NCBI GenBank assembly: GCA_039925145.1
Contig: JBDSZL010000004.1
Span: 62,001-126,000, forward strand
Direction of reading: 5' to 3'
Source: JBDSZL01 sp039925145
Lineage (GTDB): Bacteria; Acidobacteriota; Vicinamibacteria; Vicinamibacterales; SCN-69-37
Length of the DNA: 64,000 bases
Below are positions 55,792 through 64,000 of this stretch, one piece after another; position 1 is the first letter of the stretch; every line of letters starts with the position of its first letter. Under the pieces are notes generated by a model. That model had not been told where the DNA came from, made no database searches, and worked only from the letters and a program-made list of their open reading frames with translations. Both the position numbers and the translations under genes were made by a program.

Positions 55792-58577
55792 TTGGCGGTC
55801 TGCATCCGCTGCAGCACGTCCTGCAGCTTCCGCATCTCGTCTCCATAGGTGGACCAGTCGCCCGCGCGGATGGCCTTCTGTGCGTTGTCGTAGTGCGTGC
55901 TGGCGTCGGTCGCAAGCGACTTCAGCGTCTCGTCAGCCGCGGGCGTCTCCGTCGTGCCTGCGACAGGTGCCATGACCGGCGATGTCTGCACGATTGAAGT
56001 GGCGTCACTGGCCAGCTGGTCTGGTGCCAGGGCGGCCGCGATGCTGCGGCCGAAAATTTCGACCAGCGCCTGCGTGAGGGTGTCGGCCATCACGATGCGG
56101 CTCTGATAGGCGACGATGACCCGCTTGAGCTCGGGAATGCCGCGTTCCGACGAACGCAGGTAGAGCGGCCTGACGTAGATCAGCGACTCTTTGATCGGGA
56201 TGACGAGCAGTTCTCCCCAGCGAACTTCCGACCCCTGCTGGTTCCAGAGCGTGATCTGCGGAGAGATCTGCTGGTCCTGATTGATGCGCCCCTGGATCTG
56301 CCTGGGCCCATACACAATCTTCCGTTTCGGAAACTGAAAGACGAGCAGATGGCCGTACCGGTCGCCGTCACTGCGAGCCACCATCCACGCCGAGAGGTTG
56401 TCCTTTGCTCGCGGCGTGAACGGCAGCATCTGGATGAACTCGGCGTGCTTCTCTCCCGGCAGCCGCATGATCGTGTAGTACGGCTGCGTCTGCACCGTGT
56501 TCTGGCCGGCCTCGAGCACCGGCACCTGCCACTGGTCTTCCTTGTTATAGAAGACCGTCGAATTCGTCATGTGGTACACGGCGAAGATCTGCGTCTGAAT
56601 CTTGAAGATGTCTTCCGGGTAGCGCACGTGCCGCCGCAGATCCTCGGGCATCTCGCTCAAGGGATGCAGCATGCCCGGAAAGATCTTCTGCACCGTCCGG
56701 ATCAACGGGTCGTCTGGCTCCGCCAGGTAGAAGGACACGCTGCCGTTGTAGGCGTCGGTGACCATCTTGACCGAGTTCCGGATGTAGTTGATGTCCCCGA
56801 ACTGCCTCGAGGAACTGGGCGTGGAATACGGGTAGTTGCCCGTGGTGGTGTAGGCGTCCTGCAGCCAGAACAGCCGGCCGTTGCTGATGACGGGGTACGG
56901 ATCCTGGTCGAATGTCAGGAACGGTGCGAGGAGCTGCGCGCGATCGACAATCTGCCGGTGGAACATGATGCGGCTGTTCGCGTTCAGCTGGTTCGTCAGC
57001 AGGATATCGGTGCTGCCGAAGCGGATTGCGAACAGCAGCCGCCTGAAGAACGACCCGACGGGGACACCGCCCGTTCCCGTGTAGAACGTCGTCTCGTTGT
57101 CTTCGCCCTTTGGATAGTGGAACTCCGGCTGCTTGGTCTTCACCAGCACGTAGCTGTTCGACAGCTCGCCGTAGTAGATGCTCGGTTGCTCGAGCTTGAG
57201 GCTCACCGTCGACACCGGCGGCAAATCCCTGATGAAGAGGACCGGCAGACCCTCGGTGGTGACCTGGTTCACGGGGCCGAGCGTGAGGCCGTATCCGTGC
57301 GTGAATGTCAGCCGCTCGTTGACCCACGAGTGCGTCGGCATGCTCTCGGTGTTGAGCTCGCGTGCCGAGAGCATCACCTGGCGGTACTTCCCGTCGATCA
57401 TGTACCGGTCGTTGTCGATGGACCTGAAGTCGTAATAGGTCCGGATTTCCTGTATCTGGGCGAACGTCTGCAGCAGCGGCTGGTGATCCCAGAGCCGCAC
57501 GTTCTCGATGGTCTCGGCGTTGGCGATCAGATCCTGCGGCGTGAGCTCGGCATCGCCAGACAGCTCACGCTCCTCCACTCGATCGAGCGCGTACGCGCGC
57601 CGCGTCATGGCGATGTTGTAGCCGATGTAGGGCCGCTCCTTGTTCTGCTCGTCGGGCGTCACCACCAGGCGTTGCACGAAACCCGCGTAGATGCCGCCCG
57701 TGGCCGCAACCGCCAGGTAGAGCGCAATAGCGAGCGGGATGGGCCATCCCCGCCGGCCGAACCCGTGCCAGATCGACAGCGCGGCGCCAATGAGGAGCAC
57801 GCCGAACGTCGCCCAGATGAACGGGATCTGCGCGTAAACGTCGCTGTACGACGCGCCGAATGCGACGCTGGCGGGCGTGGGCGTGAGCAGGGTGGTCGGC
57901 ACCTCCAGCCACGCGCCCCACGCCATGAGGCCGAGCACGAGCGCCGTCAGAAGCGAAAGATGGCGCCGCGCGATCGAGACCAGACGGATGCGCGGCCATG
58001 GCGAGAGCGCAGGCTTGGCTTCGATGACGAAGCTGCCAGAGAACACGTAGTACACCCCGCAACCCACCATGGCGATCAGGGCCACGAGCAACGCCTGCTG
58101 CCGCACGAGCTGGTAGACGGGAAGTCTGAAGACGTAGAACGACACATCGCGGCCGAAGAGCGGATCGGACGTGCCGAACGATGTGGTGTTGAAGAAACTC
58201 AGCCAGGCGAGCCAGTCGGACGCGCCAGCCAGCCCGACGAGCAGCGCACCGACGAGCGCGATAGGCATGGCCAGGCCCGCCAGTTGCCGTCCCTCGAGCG
58301 AGAGCGGACGGCCGTCACTCCCGGTGCCAAGTACCACGCGAGGGTGGTCGGCCGTGCGGCCCCGCGCAAGACGCAGATTGAAGAACAGGAACAGATAAAC
58401 GACCGTAAACGTGGCGGCAAACACCGTCGTCTGCGCATTGAGCGTCCGCAGGAACATGCTCTCGTAGCCAATTTCGCGAAACCACAGCCAGTCGGTGTAG
58501 TACGCCACCGAAGAGGGGACGACGAACAGCAGGATGACGGCGAGCAGGATGAGGCCGGGTAGGCCACGCAGCCGCAT
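55788..58577 (-). CDS. UPF0182-family large membrane protein
   Basis: 929 residues, the family norm. Seven or so N-terminal membrane helices ('LILLAVILLFVVPSSVAYYTDWLWFREIGYESMF', 'LPVYQLVRQQALLVALIAMVGCGVYY') are followed by a long extracytoplasmic domain. Family motifs include 'QLNANSRIMFHRQIVDRAQLLAPFLTFDQDPYPVI', 'GDINYIRNSVKMVTDAYNGSVSFY', 'HLLVFQFPKRKIVYGPRQIQGRINQDQ' and 'LYLRSSERGIPELKRVIVAY'. The function of the family is unknown. A C-terminal coiled segment ends 'ALQDVLQRMQT'-like. It heads the coupled block with clpS, clpA and grpE. Confidence 0.92.
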   Translation of the reverse strand: MRLRGLPGLILLAVILLFVVPSSVAYYTDWLWFREIGYESMFLRTLNAQTTVFAATFTVVYLFLFFNLRLARGRTADHPRVVLGTGSDGRPLSLEGRQLAGLAMPIALVGALLVGLAGASDWLAWLSFFNTTSFGTSDPLFGRDVSFYVFRLPVYQLVRQQALLVALIAMVGCGVYYVFSGSFVIEAKPALSPWPRIRLVSIARRHLSLLTALVLGLMAWGAWLEVPTTLLTPTPASVAFGASYSDVYAQIPFIWATFGVLLIGAALSIWHGFGRRGWPIPLAIALYLAVAATGGIYAGFVQRLVVTPDEQNKERPYIGYNIAMTRRAYALDRVEERELSGDAELTPQDLIANAETIENVRLWDHQPLLQTFAQIQEIRTYYDFRSIDNDRYMIDGKYRQVMLSARELNTESMPTHSWVNERLTFTHGYGLTLGPVNQVTTEGLPVLFIRDLPPVSTVSLKLEQPSIYYGELSNSYVLVKTKQPEFHYPKGEDNETTFYTGTGGVPVGSFFRRLLFAIRFGSTDILLTNQLNANSRIMFHRQIVDRAQLLAPFLTFDQDPYPVISNGRLFWLQDAYTTTGNYPYSTPSSSRQFGDINYIRNSVKMVTDAYNGSVSFYLAEPDDPLIRTVQKIFPGMLHPLSEMPEDLRRHVRYPEDIFKIQTQIFAVYHMTNSTVFYNKEDQWQVPVLEAGQNTVQTQPYYTIMRLPGEKHAEFIQMLPFTPRAKDNLSAWMVARSDGDRYGHLLVFQFPKRKIVYGPRQIQGRINQDQQISPQITLWNQQGSEVRWGELLVIPIKESLIYVRPLYLRSSERGIPELKRVIVAYQSRIVMADTLTQALVEIFGRSIAAALAPDQLASDATSIVQTSPVMAPVAGTTETPAADETLKSLATDASTHYDNAQKAIRAGDWSTYGDEMRKLQDVLQRMQTAK

Positions 58578-59040
58578 TCAGAAGGCCCTCTGGGCAGAAC
58601 GACGCGGAGCAGACAACAGTCAAGACCTTATCACGCAGCCCCCGCGCCGAACCTTGGGCGGCACACCGCGATCTACGGTTGCCGTGCGCGTGTTCCCCCA
58701 CGCCGGCCGGTGTCTTGCTTACAGGTATGCCAGGACGGTTGGTCCGTCGTAACAACTCCTGCCCGTCAAAATGTCGATCCTCCCTGGGTCAGGCCGGGCC
58801 GTGGTTTCACGCAGGGGTCCAGCGAAACGCTCTACAAGGCGGGCGACAAGTCGTTCGAAGCCGATTATCGCGCGCTGATGAAGGACCCCGATCCCGACGT
58901 GACCATTCAGGCAATGTTGACAGCCAACACCATGAAGGTTCCTGGGGCGCTCACGGCAATCAAGGATGTCGCCGTCGCGAGCGCATCCAGCGCGTGCGCA
59001 TCTATTAGGTGCCGCCCGCGCGCGCGGCCGCGGCGCCACG
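58578..59040. other. Intergenic region holding a gene remnant
   Basis: 463 bp between the divergent UPF0182 and HpcH/HpaI genes' outer ends. Contains the remnant listed at 58821-58991. No other gene recognised; no tRNA. Confidence 0.5.
58821..58991 (+). pseudogene. Remnant of a HEAT-repeat/cytochrome-type protein
   Basis: About 57 codons read as protein-like sequence ('ETLYKAGDKSFEADYRALMKDPDPDVTIQAMLTANTMKVPGAL', then 'TAIKDVAVASAS'), after which the frame runs into low-complexity Arg/Pro codons. The pattern of paired helices with 'DPDPDVTIQA' is typical of HEAT repeats as found in the C-terminal halves of membrane-bound cytochrome/quinoprotein dehydrogenases of Acidobacteria and Planctomycetes. 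No start, no intact 5' part and no credible stop, so a decayed fragment. Confidence 0.45.
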
Positions 59041-59817
59041 CTAGGGCTTTGTCGGCGCTTTGAATCGCGCGGCCAGTTGCTCGGCGCCGCGCGCCAGAAT
59101 CCCCATATCCGATCCGACCGCGGTGAACAGGCACCCAAGCTCGATGTAGCGCCGCGCGAGCGTCTCGTCGCCCGTGAGGATGCCAGCGATACTGCCGCAG
59201 GCCGTGATGCGCGCGATCGCGTCCTCGATGATCGCTCGCACCTCCGGATGCCCCTGCTGACCGAGGTATCCGAGATCGGCCGACAGATCGCCGGGGCCGA
59301 TGAAGACGCCGTCGACGCCCTCCACCGCGGCAATCTCCTCGAGGTTGCCGAGCGCCTCGCGCGTCTCCACCTGCACCAGCACGCAGATTTCCTCCTCCGC
59401 ACGCGTGTGGTAATCCTTCACCCGACCGAATCGAGAAGCCCGCGTGGCGACCGCGAACCCGCGAACTCCGCGTGGCGGATATCGCGTCGCGGCGACGGCC
59501 TGGCGCGCTTCGTCGGCCGTCTGGACGTAGGGGACGAGCAATGTCTGCACGCCGATATCGAGAAACCGTTTGATGAGCACCGTGTCGTTCCACACGGGAC
59601 GGACGACAGGATGGGTCGGTCCGGCGGCGATCGCCTGAAGTTGGCCGAGCACCGCAGGCACGTCGTTTGGGCCGTGCTCGGCGTCGATGACGAGCCAGTC
59701 GAAACCAGCGCCCCCGACGACCTCTGCTGAGATGTTGCTGGCCAGGCTCGACCACACCCCAATCTGAAGGTGACCGGCTTTGAGCGCGCGTTTGAACGTG
59801 TTGATCGGTAGCTCCAT
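59041..59817 (-). CDS. HpcH/HpaI-family aldolase (GarL-like)
   Basis: 258 residues. Signatures: 'WSSLASNISAEVVGGAGFDWLVIDAEHGPND' (Asp-Glu-His near the active site), 'VVRPVWNDTVLIKRFLDIGVQTLLVPYVQT', 'ATRYPPRGVRGFAVATRASRFG', 'VLVQVETREALGNLEEIAAVEGVDGVFIGPGDLSADLG' (metal-binding Glu and Asp). It is closest in wording to GarL/HpaI, which split 5-keto-4-deoxyglucarate or 2-keto-3-deoxy acids into pyruvate and an aldehyde. Beside gudD this role is the natural one: glucarate is dehydrated and then cleaved. ATG at 59817; it is divergent from the UxuA-like gene. Confidence 0.88.
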   Translation of the reverse strand: MELPINTFKRALKAGHLQIGVWSSLASNISAEVVGGAGFDWLVIDAEHGPNDVPAVLGQLQAIAAGPTHPVVRPVWNDTVLIKRFLDIGVQTLLVPYVQTADEARQAVAATRYPPRGVRGFAVATRASRFGRVKDYHTRAEEEICVLVQVETREALGNLEEIAAVEGVDGVFIGPGDLSADLGYLGQQGHPEVRAIIEDAIARITACGSIAGILTGDETLARRYIELGCLFTAVGSDMGILARGAEQLAARFKAPTKP

Positions 59818-59945
59818 GGGTACGTCGCGCAAGTCTACTCGGTTCAGATGGCGGCACGAGCTCCGCGCGACGGCCCTTTGGTCGGCCGGGATTGCCCGAG
59901 CCAGCGGGCCGCCGGTGCATAATCGGCTCACCGACAGGAGGCTTC

Positions 59946-61070
59946 ATGAATCGACGCGACTTCGTACGGCTCGCGGGTGCTGGCATGTCCGTGGGGGCAC
60001 TGGCGGAGACGGTCGTCTCCGCTCAGATCACCCGCTCGCCGGCGCGGCCGGCCACCGCCGGTAAAGCGGCTCCGAAGGCATTGATGAAGCTGGGCACGCA
60101 GCAGGGCGACGCCGAGGAGATGCTGCGGGCCTTCGCCGCTTTCGGCGTGAACAACATCTGCGGCAGCCTGCCATCCGCCAAGATGGACGACACCTGGTCC
60201 GTGGATGCGCTTTCGAAGCGGCGCGAGCGTGTGATGGCACACGGCATCTCGCTCGACATGCTGCCGCTGCCGATGAGCTCGTCCGAGATCGCCAGGGCCG
60301 AGATGCCGGCCATCTACCTCGGACAAAACCCCGACCGCGACCGCAACATCGACGACATCTGCCAGATGCTGCGCAATTGCGCCCGCGCGGGCATCGGTCA
60401 GGTGAAATACAACTTCACGTTGCTCGGTGTGGTCCGCACCGGTACAGCGCCGGGCCGGGGGACGGCACGCTACAGCGAGTTCGTCTACGCTGGCGCCAAG
60501 CAGGATCCTCCGCTCACCCTGGCTGGCAAGCTCGACGCCGACACCTACTGGGAACGCATCACGTATTTTCTCGAGCGGGTGATTCCGGTCGCCGAAGAAT
60601 ACAAGGTCAAGATGGGATGCCACCCCCAGGATCCCGGCTTGCCGAAAGGATCCGGCTGGCGCGGCGTTGATGCCGTCCTGTCGTCGCCCGACGGGCTGAA
60701 GAAGTTCGTGTCGATCAAGGAGAGTCCGTACCACGGGCTGAACTTCTGCCAGGGCACGGTCTCGGAGCAACTCGAGAAACCGGGCGAGCAGATCTACGAC
60801 GTGATTCGGTACTTCGGTTCCCGCAAGAAGATCTTCAGCGTGCACTTTCGCAATGTCGAAGGCGGACTCCTCAATTTCCGAGAGACCTTCGTCGACAATG
60901 GCAGCGTGGATATGCTCGAGGCCATGCGCGTGTACAAGGAAGTTGGCTACGACGGGATGATGATGCCCGACCACGTGCCGCAGATTCCTGGTGTGGACAG
61001 CATGACGGGGTTCGTCTTTGCGTTCGGATACATCAAGGCTCTCATCGCCGCCGTGTCGGCGGAGGCCTGA
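59946..61070 (+). CDS. Mannonate dehydratase (UxuA)-like protein with Tat signal
   Basis: 374 residues. The N-terminus 'MNRRDFVRLAGAGMSVGALAE' is a Tat signal (twin Arg), unusual for the cytoplasmic UxuA. The body has the UxuA plan: 'MGCHPQDPG' metal-site His, 'GLNFCQGTVSEQ' (CTGS in UxuA), 'KKIFSVHFRNVEGG', 'NGSVDMLEAMRVYKEVGYDGMMMPDHV' (usually PDHG). An AGGAGG site precedes the ATG. Substrate may be a hexonate or related sugar acid; an isomerase of the xylose-isomerase-like TIM barrel superfamily is the alternative. It is divergent from the aldolase and upstream of the transporter on the same strand. Confidence 0.8.
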   Translation: MNRRDFVRLAGAGMSVGALAETVVSAQITRSPARPATAGKAAPKALMKLGTQQGDAEEMLRAFAAFGVNNICGSLPSAKMDDTWSVDALSKRRERVMAHGISLDMLPLPMSSSEIARAEMPAIYLGQNPDRDRNIDDICQMLRNCARAGIGQVKYNFTLLGVVRTGTAPGRGTARYSEFVYAGAKQDPPLTLAGKLDADTYWERITYFLERVIPVAEEYKVKMGCHPQDPGLPKGSGWRGVDAVLSSPDGLKKFVSIKESPYHGLNFCQGTVSEQLEKPGEQIYDVIRYFGSRKKIFSVHFRNVEGGLLNFRETFVDNGSVDMLEAMRVYKEVGYDGMMMPDHVPQIPGVDSMTGFVFAFGYIKALIAAVSAEA

Positions 61071-61075
61071 GCTGG

Positions 61076-62419
61076 ATGGCTGCTCCAGGCGTGCCCGTCT
61101 CGTCCCGTCCCGCAACCAGCCATGCGCGACACATCGCGCTCCTGATGCTGTTCATCGTGTCGGCCGTCAATTACGCTGACCGCGCCACGTTGTCGATCGC
61201 CGGCAGCGAGGTCTCGAAACAGCTGGGCCTCAGCAAGGTGATGATGGGCTACGCGTTCTCCGCGTTCGGCTGGGCTTACGTGATTGGCCAGATCCCCGGT
61301 GGCTGGCTGCTCGATCGGTTTGGATCGAAGCGCGTCTACGCGAGCAGCATCATCGCGTGGTCGTTTTTCACGTTTCTGCAGGGATTCGTCGGATACTTTC
61401 AGGCGGCCACTGCGGTGGTCGTGCTGTTCGCCCTCCGGTTCCTGCTGGGCCTGGCCGAGGCTCCCTCCTTCCCAGGTAACGGGCGTATTGTCGCTGCCTG
61501 GTTCCCGACGTCGGAGCGCGGAACCGCGTCGGCCATTTTCAACTCAGCGCAGTACTTCGCCACCGCCATGTTTGCCCCGTTGACCGGCTGGATCACGTAC
61601 CGGTACGGCTGGCCGTACGTGTTCTTCGTCATGGGGGCGATTGGCGTGGTCATCACCCTCGTGTGGCTAAAGACAATCTACAGCCCGCGTGAACATCCGC
61701 GCATCAGTGCCGCCGAGCTCGACCACATCGAGCGTGGTGGCGGCCTGGTCGACATGGATCGTGACGCCAAAGCGCGCCTGGCCGCACCCGGCCCGAAGCC
61801 GTCCTACGTCGGACAGTTGCTCGGTAATCGGATGCTGCTGGGCGTGTACGTCGGCCAGTACTGCATCACGACGATCACCTATTTCTTTCTCACCTGGTTT
61901 CCGGTTTATCTCGTCGAGCAACGAGGCATGTCGATTCTGAAAGCGGGCGTGGCGGCCTCTCTCCCTGCCATCTGCGGCTTCCTTGGCGGAGTGCTGGGCG
62001 GCTTGATTTCCGATCGGCTGCTGAAGATGGGGTACTCGCTCACGGCCGCCCGCAAGATTCCGATCGTCACCGGGATGCTGCTGTCGACGTCGATGGTGCT
62101 CTGCAACTACGTCGACGCCGGCTCCGTCGTGGTAGCGATCATGGCCCTCGCGTTCTTCGGCAAGGGTGTGGGATCGCTCGGCTGGGCGGTCGTCGCCGAC
62201 ACCTCGCCGAAACAGATCGCGGGTCTGAGCGGCGGCCTGTTCAACACGTTTGGCAACACGGCGGCCATCACCACACCCATCGTCATCGGCTACATCGTCC
62301 AGTGGACGCACTCATTCAACGGCGCGCTCGTGTTCGTGGCCGCCAACGCCCTGGTCGCCATCGTCTCCTACTTGTTCGTCGTCGGCGAGATCAAACGCGT
62401 GGAGCTCAGGACGGCATGA
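61076..62419 (+). CDS. MFS transporter, ACS family (sugar-acid:H+ symporter, GudP/ExuT-like)
   Basis: 447 residues, 12 helices. ACS-family signatures: 'NYADRATLSIAGSEVSKQLGLSKVMMGYAFSAFGWAYVIGQIPGGWLLDRFGSKRVY', 'FLLGLAEAPSFPGNGRIVAAWFPTSERGTASAIFNSAQYF', and 'GKGVGSLGWAVVADTSPKQIAGLSGGLFNTFGN'. Homologues carry glucarate, galactarate, hexuronates or phthalate. It is 5 nt after the UxuA-like gene and overlaps gudD by 4 nt, so uptake and breakdown are co-expressed. Confidence 0.9.
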   Translation: MAAPGVPVSSRPATSHARHIALLMLFIVSAVNYADRATLSIAGSEVSKQLGLSKVMMGYAFSAFGWAYVIGQIPGGWLLDRFGSKRVYASSIIAWSFFTFLQGFVGYFQAATAVVVLFALRFLLGLAEAPSFPGNGRIVAAWFPTSERGTASAIFNSAQYFATAMFAPLTGWITYRYGWPYVFFVMGAIGVVITLVWLKTIYSPREHPRISAAELDHIERGGGLVDMDRDAKARLAAPGPKPSYVGQLLGNRMLLGVYVGQYCITTITYFFLTWFPVYLVEQRGMSILKAGVAASLPAICGFLGGVLGGLISDRLLKMGYSLTAARKIPIVTGMLLSTSMVLCNYVDAGSVVVAIMALAFFGKGVGSLGWAVVADTSPKQIAGLSGGLFNTFGNTAAITTPIVIGYIVQWTHSFNGALVFVAANALVAIVSYLFVVGEIKRVELRTA

Positions 62420-63762
62420 CGAAGGTGGCGCGGGCTCCGGTGGTCACGGGCATGGACGTGATTCCCGTTGCCGGGCACGACAGCATGCTCCTCAACCTCA
62501 GCGGCGCCCATGGGCCGTTCTTCACGCGAAACCTCGTGGTCCTGCGCGACTCGGAGAACCACGTTGGAGTGGGTGAGGTGCCGGGAGGCGAGCGGATCCG
62601 CTCGACGCTCGTGGACGCCGCGCCACTCGTGGTCGGGAAGACTATCGGGACACATACTGAAGTGCTGAGTCAGGTCCGGCAGCAGTTCGGTGCGCTCGAC
62701 ACGGGAGGCCGAGGCAACCAGACTTTCGATCTCCGCACGACCATTCATGCCGTCACCGCAATCGAGGCGGCGCTGCTCGATCTGCTGGGCCAGTTTCTCG
62801 GGGTGCCTGTGGCGTCGCTGCTGGGCGAGGGGCAGCAGCGCGCAAGTGTCGAGGTGCTCGGGTATCTCTTTTACATCGGCGATCGCACCAGGACCGACCT
62901 GCCGTACGAGCCGCCGCCTGAGGCCACCTCGGCTGATGATGCATGGTTCCGGGTGCGTCGGGAACAGGCCCTGACCGCGGATGCGATCGTGAAACTCGCA
63001 GAAGCCGCCCAGGCGCGCTACGGGTTCAGGCATTTCAAGCTCAAGGGCGGTGTGCTCTCAGGTCACGAAGAAATAGAGGCTGTCACCGCCTTGGCCTCCC
63101 GCTTTCCCGGCGCGCGCATCTCGCTCGATCCCAATGGCGCCTGGTCGCTGCACGAGGCCATCGGACTCTGCCGCAATCGGCACGATGTGCTCGCTTACGC
63201 TGAAGATCCGTGCGGAGCCGAGGACGGGTACTCGGGGCGCGAGGTGATGGCGGAGTTCAAACGCGCGACAGGCCTGCGGACCGCCACCAACATGGTCGCC
63301 ACCGATTGGCGGCAGCTCGCGCACGCAGTGCAGTTGGGTGCCGTCGACATCCCGCTGGCCGATCCGCATTTCTGGACCATGGAGGGATCGGTGCGCGTAT
63401 CGCAGACCTGCCGGGAGGCTGGACTGACGTGGGGCTCGCACTCCAATAATCACTTCGACATCTCGCTGGCCATGTTCACGCATGTCGCCGCCGCGGCGGT
63501 CGGTGAGGTTACTGCCATCGACACGCACTGGATCTGGCAGGACGGCGAGCGTCTCACGAAGCGTCCGCTCGAGATCTCGTGCGGCCAGATTGAGGTCCCG
63601 ACGACCCCGGGTCTGGGAGTCGAGCTCGACATGCCGCGCGTGGAAGCCGCGCACCAGCTGTATTTGTCGATGGGCCTCGGCGCGCGTGATGACGCGACGG
63701 CGATGCAGTATTTGATGGCCGGGTGGGCGTTCAACCCGAAACGGCCCTGCCTCGTGCGCTGA
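62416..63762 (+). CDS. gudD: Glucarate dehydratase
   Basis: 448 residues. It removes water from D-glucarate (often also L-idarate) to give 5-keto-4-deoxyglucarate, an enolase-superfamily enzyme with Mg2+. Nearly every segment fits E. coli GudD: 'VIPVAGHDSMLLNLSGAHGPFFTRN', 'GGRGNQTFDLRTTIHAVTAIEAALLDLLGQ', 'FKLKGGVLSGHEE', 'SLDPNGAWSL', 'YAEDPCGAEDGYSGREVMAEFKRATGL', 'TATNMVATDWRQLAHAV', 'ADPHFWTMEGSVRVSQ', 'WGSHSNNHFDISLAMFTHVAAAA'. The Lys-x-Lys pair and catalytic His are kept. The start overlaps the transporter stop (ATGA). Confidence 0.96.
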   Translation: MTKVARAPVVTGMDVIPVAGHDSMLLNLSGAHGPFFTRNLVVLRDSENHVGVGEVPGGERIRSTLVDAAPLVVGKTIGTHTEVLSQVRQQFGALDTGGRGNQTFDLRTTIHAVTAIEAALLDLLGQFLGVPVASLLGEGQQRASVEVLGYLFYIGDRTRTDLPYEPPPEATSADDAWFRVRREQALTADAIVKLAEAAQARYGFRHFKLKGGVLSGHEEIEAVTALASRFPGARISLDPNGAWSLHEAIGLCRNRHDVLAYAEDPCGAEDGYSGREVMAEFKRATGLRTATNMVATDWRQLAHAVQLGAVDIPLADPHFWTMEGSVRVSQTCREAGLTWGSHSNNHFDISLAMFTHVAAAAVGEVTAIDTHWIWQDGERLTKRPLEISCGQIEVPTTPGLGVELDMPRVEAAHQLYLSMGLGARDDATAMQYLMAGWAFNPKRPCLVR

Positions 63763-63802
63763 GCGACGCGAGGTGTGTGCGGCGCCCGCGATGCCGCCGA
63801 CG

Positions 63803-64000
63803 CTATCGGGGGGCGGGCACCAGCCGGGCCATCAGCACGCCCTTGATCGAGGCAATCTGCTGAACGAGGGTGTCGGACACCGGCGCGTCGAGGTCGACCA
63901 CGGTGTAGGCCAGTTCGCCCTTCGACGAGTTCACCATGTCGTGAATGTTCAGGCCGGCCTGGCCGAAGGCCTCTGAAATCTGCCCCAGCATGTTCGGCAC
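63803..64000 (-). CDS. serA: D-3-phosphoglycerate dehydrogenase, C-terminal ACT domain (partial)
   Basis: The last ~66 residues of a gene that continues past the window. The frame is open to base 64000 ('VPNMLGQISEAFGQAGLNIHDMVNSSKGELAYTVVDLD'). This is the ACT regulatory domain of SerA, where serine binds: 'PNMLGQIS...AGLNI.DM.N.S.GE.AYT..D.D' is nearly invariant. SerA starts serine synthesis from 3-phosphoglycerate. It converges on gudD with 40 bp between. Confidence 0.85.
   Translation of the reverse strand: MPNMLGQISEAFGQAGLNIHDMVNSSKGELAYTVVDLDAPVSDTLVQQIASIKGVLMARLVPAPR

Overview
The window is about 64 kb of high-GC bacterial chromosome, densely coding on both strands. The gene content points to Acidobacteriota, possibly the Vicinamibacteria; this is inference, as no rRNA is present. 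The pointers are two PadR plus very large MacB/FtsX-type permease modules (acidobacterial ADOP type), a PEP-CTERM protein, a glycine-rich quinoprotein with its cytochrome c, a UPF0182 membrane protein, and many proteins with Ala/Pro-rich linkers. I found no tRNA, rRNA, CRISPR array, phage gene or transposase. Many genes lack a clear Shine-Dalgarno and carry a TANNNT -10-like box 6-10 nt before the start codon, so leaderless transcripts may be common.

Layout. 0-2.3 kb: simple-sugar ABC importer on the minus strand (permease, binding lipoprotein, ATPase cut by the window edge). 2.4-6.5 kb: leuB, then a PEGA pseudokinase and a TonB-C-like partner. 6.5-9 kb: B12-binding radical SAM protein coupled to a DUF4412-type secreted protein. 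9-13.3 kb: pyruvate carboxylase and a small secreted protein. 13.3-16.5 kb: small membrane protein, then a cytochrome c/quinoprotein operon ending in an intrinsic terminator. 16.7-20.1 kb: SDR, a SnoaL-SpoIIE phosphatase, and an ion:proton antiporter. 20.1-25.8 kb: complete oligopeptide ABC operon. 26.3-28.6 kb: membrane-anchored MutS-like ATPase downstream of a collapsed treY gene. 28.6-34.6 kb: hybrid histidine kinase, DisA/DACNV-like protein, PEP-CTERM protein, alpha/beta hydrolase.

34.7-44.4 kb is the most accessory-looking part. It holds two PadR-ADOP modules arranged tail to tail, a duplicated ADOP 3' end left as a 168-bp scar, a GNAT and a cupin gene sharing a 34-bp upstream element, and an unrecognised 399-residue protein.

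44.4-58.6 kb: SDR, YbaL-type K+/H+ antiporter, secreted protein plus Omp85-like barrel, arginine decarboxylase, GT2 glycosyltransferase, and the coupled block UPF0182-clpS-clpA-grpE. 59-63.8 kb: sugar-acid catabolic cluster (HpcH/HpaI aldolase, UxuA-like protein, ACS-family MFS transporter, glucarate dehydratase), which would import glucarate or galactarate-type acids, dehydrate them and cleave them to C3 units. The window closes in the 3' end of serA.
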